A stretch of DNA of 64,000 nt from positions 434,001 to 498,000 of the forward strand of contig NZ_JBHEUZ010000002.1 in NCBI RefSeq assembly GCF_041925275.1. Direction: 5' to 3'. The notes under the pieces are model-generated. The model did not search any database and was not told where the DNA came from. It saw nothing but the letters and a program-made list of their open reading frames with translations. This stretch comes from Parapedobacter pyrenivorans_A (lineage in GTDB: Bacteria; Bacteroidota; Bacteroidia; Sphingobacteriales; Sphingobacteriaceae). The translations under genes and the position numbers were made by a program. Below, piece by piece: positions 25,318 to 33,550 of the stretch. Position 1 is the stretch's first letter. The number at the start of each line of letters is the position of its first letter.

Positions 25318-25734
25318 ATGTTACAGCCAAAAAGAACAAAGTTCAGAAAGATGCAGAAGGGCCGCATGAAAGGCAACGCCACCCGTGGGGCGGAGTTGGC
25401 TTTTGGCTCATTCGGTATCAAATCAATGGAACCGGCATGGATCACCAGCCGCCAGATTGAAGCGGCACGTATTGCGGTTACCCGTTATATGAAACGTGAA
25501 GGTCAGGTTTGGATCCGTATTTTCCCTGACAAACCCGTTACGAAGAAGCCCGCAGAGGTCCGGATGGGTAAAGGTAAGGGTGCCCCCGAATATTGGGTGG
25601 CGGTAGTACGGCCGGGTCGGATGCTGTTTGAAGCAGAAGGCGTTCCCTTGGAAATCGCCAAGGAAGCATTGCGCCTCGCTGCGCAGAAGCTGCCCGTACA
25701 AACGAAGTTTGTGATACGTAGAGACTACGTGTAA
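25318..25734 (+). CDS. rplP: 50S ribosomal protein L16
   Basis: 138 residues. M-L-Q-P-K-R-T-K-F-R-K-M-Q-K-G-R and the late R-M-G-K-G-K-G-A-P-E-Y-W-V loop, which sits near the A-site tRNA, are conserved. A 118-bp gap with strong secondary structure separates it from rpmC. Confidence 0.98.
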   Translation: MLQPKRTKFRKMQKGRMKGNATRGAELAFGSFGIKSMEPAWITSRQIEAARIAVTRYMKREGQVWIRIFPDKPVTKKPAEVRMGKGKGAPEYWVAVVRPGRMLFEAEGVPLEIAKEALRLAAQKLPVQTKFVIRRDYV

Positions 25735-25763
25735 GCATAGACGCGCTGGCGCTGCCTGCATTT

Positions 25764-25812
25764 GGTTTTGCCGCCGTTACCGGCAAACCGCCGCGGGGTA
25801 CACAAACCGCGG
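25764..25812 (+). promoter_or_regulatory. Structured spacer between rplP and rpmC
   Basis: GGTTTTGCCG (25764-25773) pairs with CGGCAAACC (25781-25789) apart from one bulge. Just after it CCGCGG occurs twice (25791-25796, 25807-25812) and can form a second stem. No T-run follows. In most bacteria rplP and rpmC are within about 10 bp, so a 118-bp structured gap is unusual and may be an attenuator, a processing site or an inserted small element. Confidence 0.45.
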
Positions 25813-25852
25813 AGCTCGCTGATGAAGGCATCCAGTATTATAATTGATAGAC

Positions 25853-26086
25853 ATGAAAAATTCAGAAATCGTAGAATTGTCAACAGAGGATTTAGTGGCC
25901 CAAATTGCAGAAGAAAAGGCCGCCCTCACCAAATTGAAGTTTGCACATGCTGTTTCGGCGATAGAAAATCCCAATCGCATCAAGTACACGCGCAAAACCA
26001 TCGCGCGGTTGATGACCGAATTGACGAAACGTAAGAAGGCTGAAAAGGCCACTAACGAAGCTAGCGAAACAGCCGCTGAGGCATAA
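25853..26086 (+). CDS. rpmC: 50S ribosomal protein L29
   Basis: 77 residues from ATG 25853 (a TTG three codons earlier is less likely). K-N-S-E-I-V-E-L-S-T-E-D-L starts the two-helix protein, and N-P-N-R-I-K-Y-T-R-K-T-I-A-R is the usual end of the core. An Ala/Glu-rich tail follows. Sits at the tunnel exit beside L23. Confidence 0.95.
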   Translation: MKNSEIVELSTEDLVAQIAEEKAALTKLKFAHAVSAIENPNRIKYTRKTIARLMTELTKRKKAEKATNEASETAAEA

Positions 26087-26100
26087 ATTGACGTCGGAAA

Positions 26101-26355
26101 ATGGAAAGAAATTTAAGGAAAACAAGGATCGGCTTGGTAGTGAGCAACAAAATGAACAAATCCATCGTGGTGGCGGTTGAGCGGAAAGTGAAACACCCCA
26201 TTTATGGTAAGTTCGTAAAGAAAACTACCAAATTCAAGGCTCACGACGAGGAAAACACCTGCGGTATCGGCGATACGGTGTTGATCATGGAAACCCGTCC
26301 GCTGAGCAAGACCAAGAATTGGCGATTAGTAGAAATTTTAGAGAGGGCTAAGTAA
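26101..26355 (+). CDS. rpsQ: 30S ribosomal protein S17
   Basis: 84 residues, OB-fold. R-N-L-R-K-T-R-I-G-L-V-V-S-N-K-M-N-K-S-I-V-V at the start and D-E-E-N-T-C-G-I-G-D-T-V in the middle. One base separates it from rplN. Confidence 0.97.
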   Translation: MERNLRKTRIGLVVSNKMNKSIVVAVERKVKHPIYGKFVKKTTKFKAHDEENTCGIGDTVLIMETRPLSKTKNWRLVEILERAK

Positions 26356-26356
26356 C

Positions 26357-26725
26357 ATGGTACAACAGGAATCAAGACTCAATGTGGCCGACAACAGCGG
26401 AGCTAAGGAAGTGTTAGTGATCCGTGTGTTGGGCGGTACCGGCAAACGTTATGCATCGATCGGTGATAAAGTTGTTGTAACCGTGAAAAGTGCTTTGCCA
26501 TCAGGAAACGTAAAGAAAGGAACGGTTTCCAAAGCGGTAGTTGTGCGCACGAAAAAAGAGATCCGCCGTAAGGACGGCTCTTACATTCGCTTTGACGACA
26601 ACGCTGCCGTTTTGTTGAATAATCAGGATGAGCCGCGGGGAACGCGTATCTTCGGCCCGGTAGCGCGGGAATTGCGTGAAAAGCAGTTCATGAAAATCGT
26701 ATCATTAGCACCGGAGGTATTATAA
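26357..26725 (+). CDS. rplN: 50S ribosomal protein L14
   Basis: 122 residues, the standard length. M-V-Q-Q-E-S-R-L-N-V-A-D-N-S-G-A-K and G-T-R-I-F-G-P-V-A-R-E-L-R are diagnostic. Lies at the subunit interface and binds RsfS. Confidence 0.98.
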   Translation: MVQQESRLNVADNSGAKEVLVIRVLGGTGKRYASIGDKVVVTVKSALPSGNVKKGTVSKAVVVRTKKEIRRKDGSYIRFDDNAAVLLNNQDEPRGTRIFGPVARELREKQFMKIVSLAPEVL

Positions 26726-26727
26726 TC

Positions 26728-27078
26728 ATGGGACAGACAAAGACATCGACACATAAGATTAAAATCCGGACAGGGGATTTGGTAAAGGTCCTCTCCGGTA
26801 ACTCCAGAGGAGCACAAGGCAAGGTATTGGAGATATTGAAGGCCGAAAACAGGGCGATTGTTGAAGGCGTCAACATCATCAAGAAGCATACCAAGCCGAA
26901 TGCTGCTAACCCCAATGGCGGGATCATCGAAAAAGAGGCTGCTATCCATATTTCAAACCTCGCACTTATCGATCCGAAATCGGGCAAAGCAACCCGCGTG
27001 GGACGTAAAGTGAAGGAAGTGGACGGCAAGAAGAAAATTGTACGTATAGCTAAAAAATCAGGGGAGGAGATCAACTAA
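26728..27078 (+). CDS. rplX: 50S ribosomal protein L24
   Basis: 116 residues. KOW motif in K-I-R-T-G-D-L-V-K-V-L-S-G-N-S-R-G-A-Q-G-K-V. An early assembly protein. TAATG overlap of one base with rplE. Confidence 0.97.
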   Translation: MGQTKTSTHKIKIRTGDLVKVLSGNSRGAQGKVLEILKAENRAIVEGVNIIKKHTKPNAANPNGGIIEKEAAIHISNLALIDPKSGKATRVGRKVKEVDGKKKIVRIAKKSGEEIN

Positions 27079-27647
27079 TGACTTACATTCCAAGATTAAA
27101 GACGAAGTATAAGGAAGAAATCCGTACTGCGCTTAAAGATAAATTCCAGTATAAAAGCGTGATGCAGGTACCGCGGTTGGAGAAGATTGCCCTGAGCCAG
27201 GGTATCGGTGCCGCTACCGCAGACAAGAAGCTCATCGACAACGCAATCGGTGAAATGACCTTGATTACGGGCCAGAAGGCTATCGCAACCCGGTCAAAGA
27301 AAGACGTATCGAATTTCAAGCTCCGCAAAGGGATGCCGATCGGTGTGCGCGTAACGCTGCGCGACAGCAAGATGTATGAGTTCTTGGATCGTTTAATCGC
27401 TGTAGCATTACCGCGTATCCGCGATTTCCGTGGCATTAACGATAAAGGTTTCGATGGTCGTGGAAACTATACGTTGGGTATTACCGAGCAGATTATTTTC
27501 CCCGAGATTGATATCGACAAAATCAACAAAATACAAGGTATGGATATTACCTTTGTAACCAGTGCCAAAACGGATGTGGAAGCGTTGGAATTGTTGAAGC
27601 AGTTCGGATTACCATTCAAAAATCAAAATACGACAACTAATGGCTAA
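27078..27647 (+). CDS. rplE: 50S ribosomal protein L5
   Basis: 189 residues. T-Y-I-P-R-L-K-T-K-Y-K-E-E-I start, G-Q-K-A-I-A-T-R-S-K-K-D-V-S-N-F-K-L-R and G-R-G-N-Y-T-L-G-I-T-E-Q core. Binds 5S rRNA. Overlaps rpsN by 8 bp. Confidence 0.98.
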   Translation: MTYIPRLKTKYKEEIRTALKDKFQYKSVMQVPRLEKIALSQGIGAATADKKLIDNAIGEMTLITGQKAIATRSKKDVSNFKLRKGMPIGVRVTLRDSKMYEFLDRLIAVALPRIRDFRGINDKGFDGRGNYTLGITEQIIFPEIDIDKINKIQGMDITFVTSAKTDVEALELLKQFGLPFKNQNTTTNG

Positions 27648-27909
27648 AGAAGGAATCAAGGCACGTGAAGTGAAACGTGCCAAGCTGGTAGCTAAATACG
27701 CCGAGAAGCGCGCAGCCCTGAAAGCTGCGGGCGATTATGTTGCGCTCGATAAATTGCCTAAGAATGCGTCGCCCGTTCGTTTGCATAACCGTTGCAAACT
27801 GACCGGCCGTCCTAAAGGCTATATGCGGCAATTCGGCATTTCGCGGGTTACGTTCCGTGAAATGGCACTGGCCGGAAAGATCCCGGGAGTAAAGAAGGCT
27901 TCTTGGTAA
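27640..27909 (+). CDS. rpsN: 30S ribosomal protein S14 (zinc-free form)
   Basis: 89 residues, the long form. The C-terminal R-L-H-N-R-C-K-L-T-G-R-P-K-G-Y-M-R-Q-F-G-I-S-R segment lacks the CxxC pairs of the short zinc-binding form. The start overlaps the last 8 bases of rplE, suggesting coupled translation. Confidence 0.97.
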   Translation: MAKEGIKAREVKRAKLVAKYAEKRAALKAAGDYVALDKLPKNASPVRLHNRCKLTGRPKGYMRQFGISRVTFREMALAGKIPGVKKASW

Positions 27910-27996
27910 CTCCGGCAATATATCAGAATTTTTAACCGATAGCAGGTCCGATGGCCAAGGTGGCCCAGGAAACCGTTATTACAATTAATAATATCA

Positions 27997-28395
27997 ATGA
28001 ATACAGATCCAATAGCGGATTACCTTACCCGAGTAAGGAATGCCATCAAGGCCAACCACAGGGTTGTAGAAATTCCTGCATCGAACCTGAAGAAAGAGAT
28101 TACCAAAGTACTCTTTGACAAAGGTTACATTGCCAATTACAAATTCGAGGATGACAGCGTTCAGGGCTCTATAAAGATTGCGTTGAAGTACCATCCTGTG
28201 AGTAAAATTCCAGCAATCCGCACGTTGACACGTGTAAGTAAGCCTGGTCTGAGGAAATATGCGGGAGTGGATAGCATGCCACGTGTGTTGAACGGTTTGG
28301 GAATCGCCATTCTGTCTACCTCCAAAGGTGTGATGACAGACAAGGAGGCTCGCCTCCAGAATGTGGGTGGCGAGGTATTATGTTACGTATATTAA
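27997..28395 (+). CDS. rpsH: 30S ribosomal protein S8
   Basis: 132 residues. D-P-I-A-D-Y-L-T-R-V-R-N-A start, and the C-terminal L-S-T-S-K-G-V-M-T-D-K-E-A that binds 16S helix 21. S8 is the repressor of the spc operon in E. coli; whether the 87-bp gap before this gene has that role is unknown. Confidence 0.98.
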   Translation: MNTDPIADYLTRVRNAIKANHRVVEIPASNLKKEITKVLFDKGYIANYKFEDDSVQGSIKIALKYHPVSKIPAIRTLTRVSKPGLRKYAGVDSMPRVLNGLGIAILSTSKGVMTDKEARLQNVGGEVLCYVY

Positions 28396-28413
28396 TCAGG
28401 AGGAACACACAAC

Positions 28414-28971
28414 ATGTCAAGAATTGGAAAAGCGCCGATTGCCATTCCCGCTGGGGTGACAATCACCGTGTCGGATAAGAATCTGGTAACGGTTAAGGGG
28501 CCGAAAGGTGAGTTAACGCAACAGGTGGACCAAGATATCGAGGTTGGCCAGGAAGACGGCCAGCTGTTGGTGAAACGCCCTACGGATCAGAAAAGGCATA
28601 AATCATTGCATGGACTGTACCGTTCGCTGCTGAACAATATGGTGGTAGGTGTGACCGAAGGGTACAAAACCACTCAGGAATTGGTTGGTGTAGGATACCG
28701 CGCCAGCGCACAGGGGAGCACCTTGGATTTAACGCTTGGTTTTTCCCACCAGGTAGTGTTGATCCTGCCGAAAGAGGTGAAGGTTTCGACCACGGCCGAA
28801 AAAGGTAAGAACCCAACCATCACGTTGGAGTCTATCGATAAGCAGTTATTGGGCCAAGTAGCGGCTAAAATCCGGTCACTCCGTGCACCAGAGCCGTATA
28901 AAGGAAAAGGTATTAAATTTGCTGGTGAGCAACTACGCAGAAAAGCAGGTAAATCAGCATCCAAAAAATAG
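28414..28971 (+). CDS. rplF: 50S ribosomal protein L6
   Basis: 185 residues. S-R-I-G-K-A-P-I-A-I-P-A-G-V start and the end P-E-P-Y-K-G-K-G-I-K. Preceded by AGGAGG at 28398-28403, a rare strong Shine-Dalgarno for this group. Confidence 0.98.
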   Translation: MSRIGKAPIAIPAGVTITVSDKNLVTVKGPKGELTQQVDQDIEVGQEDGQLLVKRPTDQKRHKSLHGLYRSLLNNMVVGVTEGYKTTQELVGVGYRASAQGSTLDLTLGFSHQVVLILPKEVKVSTTAEKGKNPTITLESIDKQLLGQVAAKIRSLRAPEPYKGKGIKFAGEQLRRKAGKSASKK

Positions 28972-28979
28972 TAATCGTC

Positions 28980-29333
28980 ATGGCAGGAAATAAAGTATCG
29001 CGTAGAGAACGCATCAAACAGGGGATCAGGAAACGTGTTTCAGGGTCGGCCGAGCGTCCGCGCTTGTCTGTTTATCGGAGCAATAAAGGTATCTATGCAC
29101 AGGTAATTGATGACCAGGCGGGAGCGACCCTGGTATCCGCATCGACGAATAGCAAGGATTTTGCGGCTTCGGGCAACAAAGTGGAACAGTCTAAAGCCGT
29201 TGGCAAACTAATCGCCGAGCGGGCGTTGGCTGCGGGAATTAGTAAAGTGGTTTTTGACCGTAATGGGTATCTGTACCACGGCCGCGTGAAGTCGCTTGCC
29301 GATGGTGCCCGGGAAGCTGGTTTGGATTTTTAA
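28980..29333 (+). CDS. rplR: 50S ribosomal protein L18
   Basis: 117 residues. R-P-R-L-S-V-Y-R-S-N-K and the end F-D-R-N-G-Y-L-Y-H-G-R-V-K-S-L-A-D-G-A-R-E-A-G-L. Binds 5S rRNA with L5. Confidence 0.98.
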   Translation: MAGNKVSRRERIKQGIRKRVSGSAERPRLSVYRSNKGIYAQVIDDQAGATLVSASTNSKDFAASGNKVEQSKAVGKLIAERALAAGISKVVFDRNGYLYHGRVKSLADGAREAGLDF

Positions 29334-29345
29334 TTAGTTGAGAAC

Positions 29346-29864
29346 ATGTCATTAAGCAACATAAAAAGAGTTAAGTCAAGCGAAATCGAGTTGAAGGATC
29401 GCTTGGTGAGCATCCAGCGGGTAGCTAAGGTAACCAAGGGTGGTCGTACGTTCAGCTTTTCGGCCATCGTTATCGTGGGTGATGAGAACGGTGTGGTAGG
29501 GTATGGTCTTGGTAAAGCCAAGGAAGTAACCGAAGCTATTACCAAGGGAATCGACGATGCCAAGAAGAACCTCATCAAGGTGCCCATCATCAAAGGTACC
29601 GTGCCCCATGAGCAGTACGGCAAATATTCAGGCGGCAATGTATTGATCAAGCCGGCGGTGCATGGTACCGGTGTATTGGCGGGCGGTGCTATGCGTGCCG
29701 TGTTGGAAAGTGCGGGGATAACCGATGTATTGGCGAAGTCCTTAGGATCATCCAACCCACATAACGTGGTTAAAGCAACCATCGATGCGCTGTTGAAAAT
29801 GCGTGATGCATATACCGTTGCCCAGCAGCGGGGCGTGGATTTAAACAAGGTATTTAACGGATAA
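29346..29864 (+). CDS. rpsE: 30S ribosomal protein S5
   Basis: 172 residues. L-K-D-R-L-V-S-I-Q-R-V-A-K-V-T-K-G-G-R start, then G-Y-G-L-G-K-A-K-E-V and the GTG-rich domain. Contributes to decoding fidelity with S4 and S12. Confidence 0.98.
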   Translation: MSLSNIKRVKSSEIELKDRLVSIQRVAKVTKGGRTFSFSAIVIVGDENGVVGYGLGKAKEVTEAITKGIDDAKKNLIKVPIIKGTVPHEQYGKYSGGNVLIKPAVHGTGVLAGGAMRAVLESAGITDVLAKSLGSSNPHNVVKATIDALLKMRDAYTVAQQRGVDLNKVFNG

Positions 29865-29869
29865 TCATC

Positions 29870-30049
29870 ATGGCAAAGATCAGAATTACCCAAATCAAGA
29901 GTATTATTGACCGTAGCGAGCGCCAAAAGCGGACCGTTCAGGCGTTGGGGTTGAAAAGAATCAACCACTCCGTTGAAGTGGAAGCTACGCCGTCTATCAT
30001 TGGGATGGTACGCAAGGTGAATCACCTTGTGGCAATAGAACAAGTATAA
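29870..30049 (+). CDS. rpmD: 50S ribosomal protein L30
   Basis: A 59-residue protein read directly from the DNA: starts M-A-K-I-R-I-T-Q-I-K-S, then the family segment L-G-L-K-R-I-N and the end V-N-H-L-V-A-I-E-Q-V. It starts 5 bp after rpsE and is in the expected place between S5 and L15. Confidence 0.95.
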   Translation: MAKIRITQIKSIIDRSERQKRTVQALGLKRINHSVEVEATPSIIGMVRKVNHLVAIEQV

Positions 30050-30110
30050 CATACGTTTAATCGTTGTACCTGTATAGTGAAAGCGAAGGTACAGCACAAT
30101 ATCAATAAAG

Positions 30111-30557
30111 ATGAACTTAAGTAATCTAAAGCCGGCGGCGGGATCAACAAAGACTAAAAAACGTGTAGGACGCGGTACCGGCTCAGGTCGTGGCGGTACG
30201 TCAACGCGTGGTCACAAAGGGGCGCAATCGCGGTCGGGCCATAGCACGAAAACCGGATTTGAAGGCGGTCAGATGCCGTTGCAACGCCGGGTGCCGAAAT
30301 ACGGATTCAAGAACCTGAACCGTGTGGAATATGTGGGCGTGAACCTCGACGTACTGCAAGGGCTGGTGGATAAGTTTAACTTATCAGCCATCGATTTCGA
30401 AACATTGACGTCGCACGGGCTGGTCTCTAAGAACGACTTGGTGAAGATCTTGGGCAGAGGGGAACTGACGGCCAAGGTGGAAGTAAAAGCACATGCATTT
30501 TCAGCTACGGCACAACAAGCGATAGAAGCAGCAGGAGGCTCGATTGTAAAACTTTAA
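30111..30557 (+). CDS. rplO: 50S ribosomal protein L15
   Basis: 148 residues. N-L-S-N-L-K-P-A-A-G-S start and the Gly/Arg-rich loop R-V-G-R-G-T-G-S-G-R-G-G-T. Starts 61 bp after rpmD and ends 3 bp before secY. Confidence 0.97.
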   Translation: MNLSNLKPAAGSTKTKKRVGRGTGSGRGGTSTRGHKGAQSRSGHSTKTGFEGGQMPLQRRVPKYGFKNLNRVEYVGVNLDVLQGLVDKFNLSAIDFETLTSHGLVSKNDLVKILGRGELTAKVEVKAHAFSATAQQAIEAAGGSIVKL

Positions 30558-30560
30558 TAC

Positions 30561-31898
30561 ATGAAGAAGCTAATTACAACCTTGACCAATATTTGGAAGA
30601 TCGATGATCTGAGAACGCGTATCTTGAATACGCTTTTATTTCTTTTGATTTATCGTGTAGGATGCCATATCGTATTGCCCGGTGTCAACCCTGCTGCGCT
30701 TCAGCATGAGGCCAAAGAAGGGCTGCTCGGATTGCTCGATATGTTTGCTGGCGGATCGTTTTCCAGATCGGCTATATTTGCATTGGGCGTAATGCCTTAC
30801 ATCTCGGCTTCCATTGTTGTTCAGTTGCTTGGTATCGCTGTTCCCTATTTCCAGAAGTTGCAGAAGGAAGGGGAGAGTGGCCGTAAAAAGATGACGCAGA
30901 TTACGCGCTATCTTACATTGGCGATTACCTTGGTGCAGTCAGTTGCATACGTACGTACGCAGATCGATGGGGGAGCCAAGATGATTGCTGACCCGATGTT
31001 TACCATCCTATCGGCGTTTGTGCTGACAGCCGGTACATTGTTTGTGATGTGGCTTGGTGAGAAGATTACCGACAAGGGGATAGGCAACGGTATCTCGTTG
31101 ATTATCATGGTCGGTATCATCGCCCAGTTGCCCAGCGGTATTACCGCTGAATGGTTTTCCCGGATGAGTACGGGCGGGGGCGGTCCCATTCCGTTGTTGC
31201 TGGAGTTTATTGCGCTGTTTTTCGTGGTTATTTTTACGATCCTTATCGTGCAAGGTGTGCGTAAGATACCGGTGCAATATGCCAAGAAGATTGTGGGCAA
31301 TAAACAGTATGGTGGCGTGCGTCAGTATATCCCGTTGAAAGTGAATGCGTCGGGCGTCATGCCGATTATCTTCGCGCAGGCTATCATGTTTGTTCCGATG
31401 AGTATCGGGCAGTTCTTCCCCGATTTGCAATCGTCGTTTTTGACCTCGCTAAGTAACTATACATCCGTTACTTACAACGTAGTATTCGCCATTTTGATCA
31501 TTGCCTTCACGTTCTTCTATACCGCTATTATGGTTAATCCGCAGCAGATGTCGGAAGACATGAAAAAGAACGGTGGGTTCATCCCCGGTATCAAGCCGGG
31601 GCAGGCAACCAACTATTTCATTGATGGGGTAATTTCGAAAATTACCTTTCCGGGCTCCATTTTCCTGGCCATCGTTGCGATATTTCCGGCAATAGCGAGC
31701 CTGTTTGGTGTAAACAACCAGTTTGCCCACTTCTACGGAGGTACGTCTTTGCTTATCTTGGTGGGGGTAGTATTGGATACGCTACAGCAGATCGAAAGCC
31801 ATTTGCTGATGCGCCACTATGACGGATTGATGAAGACCGGTCGTATTCGGGGAAGAGCTTCCGCGGTGGGCACCGGCGCGTCACAGTCGGTCATATAG
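30561..31898 (+). CDS. secY: Preprotein translocase subunit SecY
   Basis: 445 residues with ten membrane helices. The first helix region L-L-I-Y-R-V-G, the plug area with G-L-L-D-M-F-A-G-G-S-F-S-R-S, and the cytosolic loop Y-A-K-K-I-V-G-N-K-Q-Y-G-G that contacts the ribosome and SecA are present. Forms the channel of the Sec translocon; encoded with ribosomal genes as in most bacteria. Confidence 0.98.
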   Translation: MKKLITTLTNIWKIDDLRTRILNTLLFLLIYRVGCHIVLPGVNPAALQHEAKEGLLGLLDMFAGGSFSRSAIFALGVMPYISASIVVQLLGIAVPYFQKLQKEGESGRKKMTQITRYLTLAITLVQSVAYVRTQIDGGAKMIADPMFTILSAFVLTAGTLFVMWLGEKITDKGIGNGISLIIMVGIIAQLPSGITAEWFSRMSTGGGGPIPLLLEFIALFFVVIFTILIVQGVRKIPVQYAKKIVGNKQYGGVRQYIPLKVNASGVMPIIFAQAIMFVPMSIGQFFPDLQSSFLTSLSNYTSVTYNVVFAILIIAFTFFYTAIMVNPQQMSEDMKKNGGFIPGIKPGQATNYFIDGVISKITFPGSIFLAIVAIFPAIASLFGVNNQFAHFYGGTSLLILVGVVLDTLQQIESHLLMRHYDGLMKTGRIRGRASAVGTGASQSVI

Positions 31899-31905
31899 TT
31901 TTCGA

Positions 31906-32691
31906 ATGTCTAAGGTATATTACAAATCCACTGAAGACATTGAACAACTGCGGAAGTCGGCTACCGTACTTTCGCAGTTGCTCGGTGAAATAGCGAAGGT
32001 CATCCGTCCAGGTGTAACCACGCTGTCATTGGATAAGTTGGCTTACGACTATATCCACGACCATGGCGGCCGGCCGGCATTTCTCAATTACAACGGATTT
32101 CCCAATTCATTGTGTATATCCGTAAACAACCAAGTTGTGCACGGTATCCCGGGCGATTATGCGCTCCGCGAAGGAGACATTGTATCCGTAGACGGTGGCG
32201 TTGAATTGAACGGGTATATCAGTGACTCGGCATATACCTTTGCCGTGGGCGAAGTAAGTGCCGAAGTAAACCAACTGCTGCGGGTAACCTTGGAGGCGCT
32301 TAACCTGGGTATTGGGCAGGCGACTAAGGGCAAACGTGTGGGGGATATAGCCTATGCCGTACAGGACCATGTGAGCCAGTATGGGTATGGGATTGTGAGG
32401 GAGTTGGTTGGACACGGTGTGGGTTTCAAACTGCATGAGAAGCCGGAGGTACCCAACTATGGAAAACGCGGCACGGGGAGCAAGCTTGAAGAGGGTTTGG
32501 TGATTTGTATCGAGCCGATGATCAATATGGGTAAAGCGCAGGTGAAGTTTTGGGACGACGGTTGGACGGTAAGCACGGCAGATGGCAAACCATCGGCCCA
32601 TTATGAGCATATGGTAGCCATCCACAAGGGTTCGCCCGATGTGTTGACCACGTTTGCGTATATAGAAGAAGTTTTGGGCAAAAAGAATTGA
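31906..32691 (+). CDS. map: Methionine aminopeptidase, type I
   Basis: 261 residues, pita-bread fold. Metal ligands are recognisable in V-S-V-D-G-G-V and Y-I-S-D-S-A-Y (two Asp), G-H-G-V-G (His), C-I-E-P-M (Glu) and the final Glu in Y-E-H-M-V-A. It removes the initiator Met from new proteins. The stop codon overlaps the -33 element of the infA promoter. Confidence 0.97.
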   Translation: MSKVYYKSTEDIEQLRKSATVLSQLLGEIAKVIRPGVTTLSLDKLAYDYIHDHGGRPAFLNYNGFPNSLCISVNNQVVHGIPGDYALREGDIVSVDGGVELNGYISDSAYTFAVGEVSAEVNQLLRVTLEALNLGIGQATKGKRVGDIAYAVQDHVSQYGYGIVRELVGHGVGFKLHEKPEVPNYGKRGTGSKLEEGLVICIEPMINMGKAQVKFWDDGWTVSTADGKPSAHYEHMVAIHKGSPDVLTTFAYIEEVLGKKN

Positions 32692-32717
32692 CTTTCAATT
32701 TTTTTTGGTTATCTTTG
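32688..32717 (+). promoter_or_regulatory. Internal promoter in front of infA
   Basis: TTG (32688-32690), 19 bp, TATCTTTG (32710-32717): a full consensus promoter whose -33 element overlaps the map stop codon. It would allow infA and the following genes to be made apart from the rplC promoter. Confidence 0.75.
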
Positions 32718-32720
32718 CAA

Positions 32721-32736
32721 CCCTGTTTGTACAGGG
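32721..32736 (+). promoter_or_regulatory. Small hairpin at the infA transcript 5' end
   Basis: CCCTGT (32721-32726) pairs with ACAGGG (32731-32736) over a 4-nt loop, close to the predicted transcription start. It may protect the 5' end of the mRNA; function is inferred. Confidence 0.35.
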
Positions 32737-32763
32737 GTATAATTAGATAATAATCAAGACTAT

Positions 32764-32982
32764 ATGGCTAAACAAGCCTCAATCGAGCAAGACGGAGTCA
32801 TTAAAGAAGCGCTATCCAATGCCATGTTTCGTGTGGAATTGGAAAATGGGCATGAGATTATTGCCCATATTTCGGGTAAAATGAGGATGCATTACATTAA
32901 GATTTTGCCGGGCGACCGGGTAAAACTGGAAATGTCTCCGTATGATTTGACAAAAGGAAGAATAACATATCGATATAAATAG
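32764..32982 (+). CDS. infA: Translation initiation factor IF-1
   Basis: 72 residues, exactly the usual length. S1-type OB fold with L-E-N-G-H-E-I-I-A-H-I-S-G-K-M-R and I-L-P-G-D-R-V-K-L-E-M-S-P-Y-D-L. Occupies the A site during initiation. It has its own promoter. Confidence 0.98.
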   Translation: MAKQASIEQDGVIKEALSNAMFRVELENGHEIIAHISGKMRMHYIKILPGDRVKLEMSPYDLTKGRITYRYK

Positions 32983-33017
32983 AGCAGGGCGACCTGCTTA
33001 GACAATAACATAAGATC

Positions 33018-33134
33018 ATGAAAGTCAGAGCATCCATTAAGAAGCGTAGTGCGGATTGCAAGATTATCCGCCGCAAGGGTAAAGTTTTTGTTATCAATAA
33101 GAAGAACCCTAAGTTCAAGCAGCGTCAGGGATAA
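33018..33134 (+). CDS. rpmJ: 50S ribosomal protein L36 (zinc-poor form)
   Basis: A 38-residue protein read directly from the DNA: M-K-V-R-A-S-I-K-K-R-S-A-D-C-K-I-I-R-R-K start and K-F-K-Q-R-Q-G end. Of the classical three-Cys, one-His zinc site only the single Cys14 remains, so this is the C-minus type. Typical place between infA and rpsM. Confidence 0.95.
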   Translation: MKVRASIKKRSADCKIIRRKGKVFVINKKNPKFKQRQG

Positions 33135-33156
33135 TCGTAAATTACTACAACATTAT

Positions 33157-33534
33157 ATGGCAAGGATCGCAGGTATAGATTTACCTAAAAACAAAAGAGG
33201 GGAGATAGGCCTCACCTATATTTACGGAATTGGCCGCTCCACGGCTCAACGCATTCTGGATAAGGCTGGCATCGGTTACGATGTGAAAGTACAGGACTGG
33301 GATGACGAGCAATTGGGTGCTATCCGTAACGTTATCAACGAAGAGATTAAAGTAGAGGGGGCCCTCCGTTCGGAAGTCCAGTTGAATATCAAACGCTTGA
33401 TGGATATCGGTTGCTACCGGGGACTACGTCACCGTAAACACCTGCCGGTTCGCGGTCAACGTACCAAGAACAACTCACGTACGCGGAAAGGGAAACGCAA
33501 GACGGTTGCAAATAAGAAAAAGGCTACGAAATAA
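33157..33534 (+). CDS. rpsM: 30S ribosomal protein S13
   Basis: 125 residues from ATG 33157. M-A-R-I-A-G-I-D-L-P-K-N-K-R start; upstream codons in the same frame belong to the rpmJ area. The C-terminal H-L-P-V-R-G-Q-R-T-K-N-N-S-R-T-R-K-G tail reaches the tRNA sites. Confidence 0.98.
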   Translation: MARIAGIDLPKNKRGEIGLTYIYGIGRSTAQRILDKAGIGYDVKVQDWDDEQLGAIRNVINEEIKVEGALRSEVQLNIKRLMDIGCYRGLRHRKHLPVRGQRTKNNSRTRKGKRKTVANKKKATK

Positions 33535-33550
33535 TAATTGAACGAATATA

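Noticed and set aside
25014..25445. 143-codon minus-strand Pro/Arg-rich frame
   Set aside because: Reverse of the RGG tail of rpsC; low complexity and no start signal.
29330..30097. 255-codon open frame on the minus strand
   Set aside because: It covers rpsE and rpmD in antisense; both ribosomal genes are certain and the antisense protein has no family features.
32692..32763. Riboswitch before infA
   Set aside because: The leader is under 50 nt and holds only one 6-bp hairpin, too little for a known riboswitch class.
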